From contig CAZEQC010000011.1 of the NCBI GenBank assembly GCA_964514285.1, positions 4,971 through 68,970 on the forward strand: 64,000 nucleotides of DNA, in the 5' to 3' direction. The notes beneath the pieces are model-generated. The model was not told the origin of the DNA and searched no databases. It saw nothing but the letters and a program-made list of their open reading frames with translations. The stretch comes from SKLM01 sp964514285 (lineage in GTDB: Bacteria; Chloroflexota; Anaerolineae; B4-G1). Shown here one piece after another: positions 10,047-17,087 of this stretch (the stretch's first letter is position 1; each line of letters opens with the position of its first letter). A program made the translations under genes and the position numbers.

Positions 10047-10370
10047 CCCTTCGCCTTCGGAGAGCTCCTCTTCCTCCTCTGGCTCCTCGGCCAAGGCCTG
10101 GACGGCCTCCTGATCGGTGTGGCAATCGATGCACTGGCTGTCGTCGTATTTGACGTCTTCTGTGTCGGCCGTCGACGCTGGCAGGGGGAAACGAGAGGCA
10201 AGCTCAGAATCGGTGTCGACCTCTCCTTCTTCCTCAGTCGTGGAGCCAACTCTGACCGCCGGGGTCGGCGGCGGTGCACCCGGCGTGACCTCAGGACGAG
10301 CGACACACCCAGCTGCAAAAGCTGTGCCGACTACTATGGCCAGTATTGCCAGCAGACTGGTTCTCCTCAT
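10044..10370 (-). CDS. Lipoprotein signal and first heme of the UGA-interrupted cytochrome
   Basis: 108 codons before the UGA. The N-terminus MRRTSLLAILAIVVGTAFAAGC is a lipoprotein signal peptide with lipobox (FAAGC). A Pro/Thr/Glu-rich linker follows, then a single CXXCH (QCIDCHTDQEAVQALAEE) and an acidic run (EEEEELSEGEG) ending at the UGA. A one-heme lipoprotein stopping in an acidic tail is unlikely to be complete, and the next codons in frame continue into a signal-less decaheme segment. The ATG has GAGGAGG 5 nt upstream. A near-perfect 11-bp inverted repeat (10406-10416 with 10429-10439) sits between this gene and the rhodanese-cytochrome gene and could set the relative expression of the two. 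Confidence 0.8.
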   Translation of the reverse strand: MRRTSLLAILAIVVGTAFAAGCVARPEVTPGAPPPTPAVRVGSTTEEEGEVDTDSELASRFPLPASTADTEDVKYDDSQCIDCHTDQEAVQALAEEPEEEEELSEGEG

Positions 10371-10450
10371 AGACCCTCCTCGGAAACGGCTAGATTGGAG
10401 CTGACGGCAAGCCTGGACCGCGATGAGCCCAGGCCTGCCACAGCGCTAAA

Positions 10451-13408
10451 CTACCCCAAATCGTTGGGCTCAGTCTCCACCGGGTAACCGGCAGGCGAGC
10501 TGAAAGCCTCGGTGGCCAAGACCTCGGCATCGTCCGTCCAGGCCATCATACCGAACTTGAGGTTGGTGACGTCGTACCCCAAGAGGCCCAGAACCGTGGC
10601 AGCCACCTGACCCGTGTGGCCGGTGTAGCAGTAATCCACCATAGCCCTATCGGCAGGCAAACTCTGCAGGTTGTCGAGCTTCGCCACCTCACGCCAGGGG
10701 ACGTTGGCGGCACCGCCCACGTGACCGATATCGTAATGCTCGCGCGATCGCACGCTGAGAATGAAGGGATCGTTCGACGCATCCCCATCGATGAGAGTCT
10801 CGTAGAGCGCGTCGGCACCGATGACGGGCTTCCACTCGGCCAAGAAGACCTGGGCGCGAGCCTGAGCGATCGCTACCGCGTCGGTCTCCCCCGTCTCCAA
10901 GGCGGGGAACTCATACGTCTCGGTCAGCTCGTTGGCCTCGGTCTCCACCGGGTAGCCAGCGGCGCCAACGAAGGGATCGGTGGCCAGCACCTCGGCGTCA
11001 TCGGTCCAGCCCATCATACCAAACTTGAGGTTGATCACGTCGTAGCCCAAGACATTGAGGATGGTGGCCGCCACCTGGCCGGTATGGCCGGTGTAGCAGT
11101 AGGCCACGATCTGTCTGTCCGTAGGAAGCTTCGACAGGTTCTCTGGGTTAGCGATCTCACGCCAGGGGATGTTGTAGGCCCCGGGGATGTGACCAAGCTC
11201 ATAGTGTTCTCGGGAACGGACGCTCAGGATGAAGGGATCGTTCGACTCATCACCGTCACTGAGGTTCTCGAAGAGGTCTGCGGGGCTCATGACGGGCTTC
11301 CACTCGGCCAATCGAGCAGCGATATGCTCGGCCAGAGCAACGAATTCATTGCCTGCCTCGCCTGCCTCGGCGCCAGGGAGCTCATTGACCTCAGTCTCCA
11401 CCGGGTAGCCAGCCGGACCAGCAAACGGTTCGGTCGCCAGCACCTCGGCGTCATCGGTCCAACCCATCATACCAAACTTGAGGTTGGTGACGTCGTAGCC
11501 CAACAGACCCAGGACCGTGGCAGCGACCTGACCGGTGTGGCCCGTATAGCAGTAGTCTACGATCTGCCTATCCGTAGGCAGATAAGCGAGGTTATCCAGC
11601 TTCGCCACCTCGCGCCAGGGGATGTTGGCGGCACCGCCCACGTGACCGATATCGTAATGCTCGCGCGATCGCACGCTGAGAATGAAGGGATCGTTCGACG
11701 CATCCCCATCGATGAGAGTCTCGTAGAGCGCGTCGGCACCGATGACGGGCTTCCACTCGGCCAAGAAGACCTGGGCGCGAGCCTGAGCGATCGCTACCGC
11801 GTCGGTCTCCCCCGTCTCCAAGGCGGGGAACTCATACGTCTCGGTCAGCTCGTTGGCCTCGGTCTCCACCGGGTAGCCAGCGGCGCCAACGAAGGGATCG
11901 GTGGCCAGCACCTCGGCGTCATCGGTCCAGCCCATCATACCAAACTTGAGGTTGATCACGTCGTAGCCCAAGACATTGAGGATGGTGGCCGCCACCTGGC
12001 CGGTATGGCCGGTGTAGCAGTAGGCCACGATCTGTCTGTCCGTAGGAAGCTTCGACAGGTTCTCTGGGTTAGCGATCTCACGCCAGGGGATGTTGTAGGC
12101 CCCGGGGATGTGACCAAGCTCATAGTGTTCTCGGGAACGGACGCTCAGGATGAAGGGATCGTTCGACTCATCACCGTCATTGAGGTTCTCAAATAGCGCT
12201 TCGGCTGTTGTCACAGGCTTCCATTCGGCCAGCCGGGTGGTGATTTGCTCTGACAATAACCCGAGCTCATCGGCCTCCGGCTCGGGCTCGGCGGTCGGTT
12301 CCGGGGTCGGTGACGGCTCTGGCGTCGGGACCGGCTCCGCCGCGTCGGTTTCGCCCAGATCGTGACAACTGCTGCATTCGGTCGACAGTTCATAGCCAGC
12401 GAAGTGACACCCTTGGCAAGCCACGTCTTGGTGGAACCGGTAATCTTCCCAGACCGCCTGGTGATCGAAACCACCCTCGGCCGTTTGGATCTGTGACCAA
12501 CCTTCACTTCCAGCGTGGCACTGTGAGCACTCCTCGCTCCCAAAGGCGTGGGGCTTGGTGTGACAATCGTTGCACGCGAAGCCGGAGATATGGCGGAAAT
12601 CGGGCTTAAAGTGACACTCGAAGCAGTCTAGCTCAGCGTGTTGGCCCGTAAGATCCACCGGGTGGATCGCGAGTTCCACCCTGGACCAGAGCTCAGTTGA
12701 GACGTGGCACGTCTCGCAGTCCATAGCGTCGGAGACATCGTGAGGGCCAATGTGGCAGCCAGAACACCTCAGCCGCTCAGCTGGTACGTTCTGTTCTTGG
12801 TGGCAATCGATACAGTAACCGCCGAGGAACTCGTGCGTGCGAATCGGCTCCTCACCGTGCGCCACTGGCCCGTGGCAGTTGCTACAGCTGCAAACCTCCT
12901 CATCCTCGTGGATGCCCCACAGGATCCGGTCATGGGGCGTACGAATGTTATGCTCCGGTATCTCAACCCGCAGGTCATGGTGGCACGGTAGACAATACGC
13001 ACCGGCCGCAGTGGGATGGCTGGGATTAGTGACCAGGTCCTGATGCGCCGCTTCGACGTCCTGTGTTCCTCCAGTTCCACCGTGGCAGGTGACACACCCC
13101 AGTCTAGCATGGAGGGCCATCGTGTCGGTATGTCTCTCAGGTCTGACGAGCAATCGGTCCAAAGCCTCAGCTGAGGCCCCGCTGCTTCGGAGGGATGTCT
13201 TGTCAGTGTGACACTCAGCGCAGCTGCTCGACATCGGAGCGGCGTAGGGGAGCGGGGTGGGGAACCCAGTCACCTGAGATGTTGACTCTGGCCTCGGCGC
13301 GATCGCTTCCGCTGCTGGTTCCAGGACCAGCCCGATGACGGTCAGCACCACCGTCAGCACCAGCACAATGGGAATAAGGATCCAATCTGGCCAATTGGAA
13401 GGAAGCAT
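10451..13408 (-). CDS. Dodecaheme cytochrome c fused to four rhodanese domains
   Basis: 985 residues. A signal anchor (about 9-32) leads into a heme domain (about 60-355) with twelve CXXCH sites (CAECH, CVTCH, CLPCH, CSNCH, CIDCH, CSGCH, CETCH, CFECH, CNDCH, CSQCH, CQGCH, CSSCH). A Pro/Glu linker follows (about 360-390), then four rhodanese domains, each with the active-site loop YCYTGHTGQ; the catalytic Cys fall near 463, 620, 770 and 927. The domains are arranged A-B-A'-B', a 307-residue duplication whose DNA is identical over 556 bases. Rhodaneses carry sulfane sulfur as Cys-persulfide, so this membrane-anchored, extracytoplasmic protein could couple persulfide chemistry to electron transfer. 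AGGAGGT lies 6 nt before the ATG. It sits between the NrfD-type subunit and the UGA-containing cytochrome in one operon. Confidence 0.93.
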   Translation of the reverse strand: MLPSNWPDWILIPIVLVLTVVLTVIGLVLEPAAEAIAPRPESTSQVTGFPTPLPYAAPMSSSCAECHTDKTSLRSSGASAEALDRLLVRPERHTDTMALHARLGCVTCHGGTGGTQDVEAAHQDLVTNPSHPTAAGAYCLPCHHDLRVEIPEHNIRTPHDRILWGIHEDEEVCSCSNCHGPVAHGEEPIRTHEFLGGYCIDCHQEQNVPAERLRCSGCHIGPHDVSDAMDCETCHVSTELWSRVELAIHPVDLTGQHAELDCFECHFKPDFRHISGFACNDCHTKPHAFGSEECSQCHAGSEGWSQIQTAEGGFDHQAVWEDYRFHQDVACQGCHFAGYELSTECSSCHDLGETDAAEPVPTPEPSPTPEPTAEPEPEADELGLLSEQITTRLAEWKPVTTAEALFENLNDGDESNDPFILSVRSREHYELGHIPGAYNIPWREIANPENLSKLPTDRQIVAYCYTGHTGQVAATILNVLGYDVINLKFGMMGWTDDAEVLATDPFVGAAGYPVETEANELTETYEFPALETGETDAVAIAQARAQVFLAEWKPVIGADALYETLIDGDASNDPFILSVRSREHYDIGHVGGAANIPWREVAKLDNLAYLPTDRQIVDYCYTGHTGQVAATVLGLLGYDVTNLKFGMMGWTDDAEVLATEPFAGPAGYPVETEVNELPGAEAGEAGNEFVALAEHIAARLAEWKPVMSPADLFENLSDGDESNDPFILSVRSREHYELGHIPGAYNIPWREIANPENLSKLPTDRQIVAYCYTGHTGQVAATILNVLGYDVINLKFGMMGWTDDAEVLATDPFVGAAGYPVETEANELTETYEFPALETGETDAVAIAQARAQVFLAEWKPVIGADALYETLIDGDASNDPFILSVRSREHYDIGHVGGAANVPWREVAKLDNLQSLPADRAMVDYCYTGHTGQVAATVLGLLGYDVTNLKFGMMAWTDDAEVLATEAFSSPAGYPVETEPNDLG
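10703..12179. repeat. 556-bp perfect direct repeat inside the rhodanese region
   Basis: Bases 10703-11258 and 11624-12179 are identical as far as I can compare them by eye (offset 921 bp). Just outside, the copies differ (10702 C versus 11623 T; 11259 C versus 12180 T). The repeat covers parts of two neighbouring rhodanese domains, so it records a recent in-frame duplication or ongoing gene conversion. It is also a likely point for assembly collapse or recombination. Confidence 0.9.
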
Positions 13409-13417
13409 ATCGACCTC

Positions 13418-14386
13418 CTACAAGAACGCGTGGATACCGCTGACGATGATCAGGTAGCGCAGGAACAAACCTGATATGATAAGGCTCACCCCTGATACCA
13501 AGCCTGTCGAGGGCTGGTGCCGTCCCCGACCCGCTGCATACACATGGCCCACGAAAGGGACCGCGAAGGCCAGAACCATGATGAAAAACCAAAACACGAC
13601 GCTATGGGGACCAACTAGAATGTCGCGCGCGCTCGTTGCTGCGGCGCCACCCTCCAGGAAAGCGTGCGCCAGCAACTGCCCCACGAGCACAGCCTCACCG
13701 GTTATCAGTCCCAGATGGATAAAATGCTCGCGTCGCCCGCGCGGAGCCTGCCCGCGCGTCAGAATCGTGGCTGCCAGATCGACCGTAAGCGCCTCGCCGG
13801 TGGACAATGCAGAGATCAAGAAGAGCACAGGTAGCGTGGGCAGAGGAAGAAAAGGCAAGAGTGGGGTGGACCAGAAGGGAACAGCCGGCCCAACAGAGCT
13901 TATCAGGATCCCGGTGTACGTGGCAACGCTGAGGGCAAGGACACCGCCGACTGCCGCCACAACCCGTTTGACCCTCCTGAGGGAGATGTGCCGCAAGGCA
14001 TCAAGCCGCCCAATCGTCCGTTCCTGGACATTCGGATAGACGTGCATAATCTCCAGGAGCCCATAGAGAAAGGCGACCGGGATGAACAGGGTAAGCAACC
14101 AAACCCCCCAGGTCATAACTGATGATGCATGGGTGTACATCAGTGGGATCCGCAATGGCTCACGGAGACCGGCACCTAGCTCAAAAATCAGGAGTATGAC
14201 GCCGACTGCAACAAGAGGGCCGGAAGTTGTGGCGCCCACCAGAGTGACCGGGCATATATCCGGGCACCTTTCTCCTTCATATCGCCTGCCAGTCAGCTCA
14301 AAGAGCGCGGCGTAGGCAAGGGCCCCAGATCCCAGGCCGCCCAGGAACAAGTAGATCGCAGCCAGCCAACCCCATTCACCGTGCAT
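13418..14386 (-). CDS. NrfD/PsrC-type quinone-interacting membrane subunit
   Basis: 322 residues with about eight to nine transmembrane segments. The start (GEWGWLAAIYLFLGGLGSGALAYAALFEL) matches the NrfD/PsrC family opening, and later parts (SSVMTWGVWLLTLFIPVAFLYGLLEI; LSTGEALTVDLA; HAFLEGGA) follow the family pattern. Such subunits exchange electrons with the quinone pool and pass them to a partner ferredoxin. Here the partner is the adjacent upstream Tat-exported ferredoxin; no molybdopterin subunit is present. The stop is 9 bases before the rhodanese-cytochrome start, and a GAGGT precedes the ATG. Confidence 0.9.
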   Translation of the reverse strand: MHGEWGWLAAIYLFLGGLGSGALAYAALFELTGRRYEGERCPDICPVTLVGATTSGPLVAVGVILLIFELGAGLREPLRIPLMYTHASSVMTWGVWLLTLFIPVAFLYGLLEIMHVYPNVQERTIGRLDALRHISLRRVKRVVAAVGGVLALSVATYTGILISSVGPAVPFWSTPLLPFLPLPTLPVLFLISALSTGEALTVDLAATILTRGQAPRGRREHFIHLGLITGEAVLVGQLLAHAFLEGGAAATSARDILVGPHSVVFWFFIMVLAFAVPFVGHVYAAGRGRHQPSTGLVSGVSLIISGLFLRYLIIVSGIHAFL

Positions 14387-14422
14387 TCCCGTACCTCGCT
14401 TTCCATACCTGCCATATGGCTG

Positions 14423-15106
14423 CTACCCCGATTCAGCCGGGTCATCAATGATGTAAGCCAATACGCCAGGGTCCGTGCCAAACTCGGGGCGCAAACGCTT
14501 GGCCCGGCCAGAGGCGATGAGCCTACTCACGTCGCTGTCAGGATCGTCAAGCCTCCCGAAAGTGCGCGCACCAGGAATGCAGGCTTGAACACAGGCAGGT
14601 TCACCTCCCGCCAGCACCCAGTCCAGGCACAGCCAGCACTTGTCGGCAACGCCTCGCTCTTCGTCGAACACGCGGGCATCGTAGGGGCAAGCGTACACGC
14701 AGTACTTGCAGCCCACGCATCGCTCCTCATCGATCAGCACCACACCGTCATCACGGACGTACGTGACATCCGTCGGGCAAACGGTCGCACACGGAGGATT
14801 GGCGCAGTGCTGGCACTGAACCATGAGGAACCACGTCAGGTGTTCATCTCCCTTGACCCTGCCATGGATGTAACTCTGCCCCTCAGGCAAGTCGTTCCGC
14901 AGGTTGCAGGCCTCCACGCAGGCCTTGCAGCCCGTGCACTTCGTGGTGTCTATCACGAGTGCATACTTGGCCTTAGTCGCCTCGACCAGTTGTTGGTTCT
15001 GTTCCGGTTCCGAGGACCGAGCTAGTTTGACACCAAGCCCGGTAGTCACCCCGCCAGCAAGGGCCAAACCCATGAAATGGCGCCGGGAGAAGTCCTTCTC
15101 TGTCAT
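14423..15106 (-). CDS. Tat-exported ferredoxin subunit with four [4Fe-4S] clusters (NrfC/PsrB type)
   Basis: 227 residues. A twin-arginine signal (SRRHFMGLALAGG) is followed by four Cys sets: CTGCKACVEAC, CQHCANPPCATVC, CVGCKYCVYAC and CWLCLDW...CVQACIPGA, 16 Cys in all, as in NrfC, PsrB and DmsB. It should sit on the outer face of the cytoplasmic membrane and pass electrons between the NrfD-type subunit and the cytochromes. I choose ATG 15106: AGGAGG is 6 nt upstream and the Tat motif follows directly; the longer GTG-type start at 15208 would overlap the promoter. It is the first gene of the cytochrome operon. Confidence 0.92.
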   Translation of the reverse strand: MTEKDFSRRHFMGLALAGGVTTGLGVKLARSSEPEQNQQLVEATKAKYALVIDTTKCTGCKACVEACNLRNDLPEGQSYIHGRVKGDEHLTWFLMVQCQHCANPPCATVCPTDVTYVRDDGVVLIDEERCVGCKYCVYACPYDARVFDEERGVADKCWLCLDWVLAGGEPACVQACIPGARTFGRLDDPDSDVSRLIASGRAKRLRPEFGTDPGVLAYIIDDPAESG

Positions 15107-15179
15107 TTGTGCCTCCTGAAAAGCTAGCCAGCCGCCGATATTCAGGACTAAATAGTTGACGCTTATCGGACCGCCAGGA

Positions 15180-15208
15180 ATTCTAGCACGTAATAGTTCA
15201 GATGTCAA
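15180..15208 (-). promoter_or_regulatory. Strong promoter of the cytochrome-rhodanese operon
   Basis: Minus-strand TTGACA (15208-15203), a 17-bp spacer and TAGAAT (15185-15180). It would start transcription near 15173, about 67 nt before the ferredoxin ATG. It lies back to back with the regulator's promoter, with only 18 bases between the two -35 boxes, so a regulator bound between them could control both. Confidence 0.75.
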
Positions 15209-15226
15209 ACTCAGGATTGACCAAGC

Positions 15227-15254
15227 TTGCCAGAGCAGTTATTCGTGCTATAAT
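15227..15254 (+). promoter_or_regulatory. Promoter of the PadR-DUF4388 regulator gene
   Basis: TTGCCA (15227-15232), a 16-bp spacer and a perfect TATAAT (15249-15254). Transcription would leave a leader of about 155 nt before the regulator ATG. No further element is recognised in 15255-15417. Confidence 0.7.
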
Positions 15255-15417
15255 GCACCCTTAAGAATGCCCAGACAGCCCGCTTTGCTAGATCCAGTAC
15301 CCAAACTGAGCTTGTCTCGAGCGTCGTCGAAGGTCCAGGTCAAGGGATCGTTGCGGAGGAACTTCGAACCTACTACGTTCGTGTATATGGTACACCTATT
15401 GCCAATCGTGTCAAGAC

Positions 15418-16890
15418 ATGCTGACCAATAACGACATTCTGGTCCTGGGCTTGCTATTGGACCGTCCTATGCATGGCTATGAGATCAACCGGCACGTAAG
15501 CAATGAGAGCGTGCGTACCTGGTTTGACATCAGCACAGCTGCCATCTACTACTCACTCAACAAGCTGCGCCGCGAGGGTCTTGTCTCTGAGACTCACTCT
15601 GGCAGTCGTGGAGAGAAGAGCGTCTACCGCGTGACGGAAAAGGGCCGAGAGCACTTCTTCCGCGGCATGGAGAACGTCCTGGCCTCCCAAGAACCGGTTC
15701 AGTTTGAGTACGACTTGGGAATCTTCCTGCTGAATAGACTCCCACGCAAGCGAGCGTTGGGGCTTTTGAAGCAGCGAATGGCCTTTCTCCAGCAGCACCA
15801 TTCCAGACTGGACCGGCTCGTAGAGAAGGAGCGTTCATCAGGAGAAACCCTGCGCGTCGCCATCCTTGAGCACGCGTCGTCGTGCACCCGGGTTGAGAGG
15901 CAGTGGCTGGGGAGCATCGTCAAGCACCTGCAGGACGAAGAGGAAGAAGGCGGCGAGTACGGTGGACTCATGCAGCTCTCGGGCAGTTTACACGAGTTCC
16001 ACCTTCCCAATCTGATCAAGCTCGTAGCGTCTGGTAAGCACAGCGGTACGCTGTCGGTCACGGACGATACGCATCAGCGAACCATCTCCTTTCAAGAAGG
16101 GGATCCCGTCTGCGCAACTTCCCACCGCCCCTATGGTGAGGTTAAGGATCCCGACAAAGTTCTCAAAGACATCTACGACCTGTTCCGTTGGCAGGAAGGG
16201 GCCTTCACGCTCGATCAGCGGATGAAGCCGCACGAAGGGTGCACGGTGCTCACTATGAGCGCTCATGATCTGATCCTGGCCGGGGCCAGATGGGTCGACA
16301 ACTGGTCGACGATCCAGCAAGTCATTCCCTCGGCCGAAACCGTGTTCGAGCATCGCGACGGGCCGGTAGAGGCCCGCGAACTGGACCTGACTGACGTCGA
16401 GGAGCAGGTGTATGAGGCGCTGGATGGCCTGAGAGATGTCTCGGATGTGGCCAGGCTTTGCAACCTCACGGAATTCGAGGCGAGTAAGAGCCTCTATGGC
16501 CTCTGTACCGTGGGCCTGGTTCGTCCGGGCGACCGGGGCAAGATCCGCCTGCGGCGGGTGTTCCGAGAATTCGCGGAGCTGATGTGCCGGGCAACGATCC
16601 CCTACCGGGAGTCTCCTAACGATTTCACCTGTGAACGAGAGGTCAACCAGCAATGCCAGGACCTGCCGGTGCGATTCGTGGCCAGCCGGATCGAGGATCA
16701 AACGGATCCAGCCCTGAGCACTGAGGAACTGGCTGATATCTATCGAACGTTCTTGACAACGCAGTACGGCGTCGTCAGGGAGCGATTTGGCGATGAAACC
16801 GCTGCTGAGTTACGCGAGCAAGTCAGAGAACGGATCAATCCCAGCTTGAGGGGAGCGCTGGCTGAGCACGAGTTATTGGCCTCGTCTTAA
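15418..16890 (+). CDS. PadR-family transcriptional regulator fused to DUF4388
   Basis: 490 residues. Residues 1-90 are a PadR winged helix (NNDILVLGLLLDRPMHGYEINRHV... AIYYSLNKLRREGLVSETHSG), followed by the PadR helical dimerisation part (to about 180). From about 190 there is a DUF4388/PATAN domain (SGSLHEFHLPNLIKLVASGKHSGTLSV... RTISFQEGDPVCATS) and a second winged-helix-like stretch (LDGLRDVSDVARLCNLTEFEASKSLYGLCTVGLV). It is transcribed away from the cytochrome operon with overlapping control regions, so it is probably its local regulator; the signal sensed is unknown. No Shine-Dalgarno is seen before the ATG. Confidence 0.85.
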   Translation: MLTNNDILVLGLLLDRPMHGYEINRHVSNESVRTWFDISTAAIYYSLNKLRREGLVSETHSGSRGEKSVYRVTEKGREHFFRGMENVLASQEPVQFEYDLGIFLLNRLPRKRALGLLKQRMAFLQQHHSRLDRLVEKERSSGETLRVAILEHASSCTRVERQWLGSIVKHLQDEEEEGGEYGGLMQLSGSLHEFHLPNLIKLVASGKHSGTLSVTDDTHQRTISFQEGDPVCATSHRPYGEVKDPDKVLKDIYDLFRWQEGAFTLDQRMKPHEGCTVLTMSAHDLILAGARWVDNWSTIQQVIPSAETVFEHRDGPVEARELDLTDVEEQVYEALDGLRDVSDVARLCNLTEFEASKSLYGLCTVGLVRPGDRGKIRLRRVFREFAELMCRATIPYRESPNDFTCEREVNQQCQDLPVRFVASRIEDQTDPALSTEELADIYRTFLTTQYGVVRERFGDETAAELREQVRERINPSLRGALAEHELLASS

Positions 16891-17015
16891 CGGGCGCCCG
16901 CGCCTCCTGCTGGCGACGCGCTAGAATCGTAGACCTTCTTTCGTACTGCGGGCCGCCCCCGCGGCAGCTAGTCGCGCACGAAGGTGTCAGCACCCAGCAT
17001 GGCAAAGCCTTCGCA

Positions 17016-17043
17016 GGCCCCTGTCGGTCCCCCGACAGGGGCC
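17016..17043. terminator. Bidirectional terminator hairpin
   Basis: A perfect 12-bp stem (17016-17027 with 17032-17043) with a 4-nt loop, between the convergent PadR gene and decaheme cytochrome gene. It is followed on the plus strand by TCTTGATG, a weak T-tract. Confidence 0.65.
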
Positions 17044-17087
17044 TCTTGATGCAAGGCGGGCGTTAGGGCGAGAAGAGGATCACTCTG

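Noticed and set aside
10616..12196. Long plus-strand open frame opposite the rhodanese domains
   Set aside because: It is a mirror of the real minus-strand gene, repeats with the same 921-bp period and has no family features.
13418..15106. Classical polysulfide, tetrathionate or DMSO reductase
   Set aside because: The ferredoxin and NrfD subunits fit, but no molybdopterin catalytic subunit is encoded in or next to the operon.
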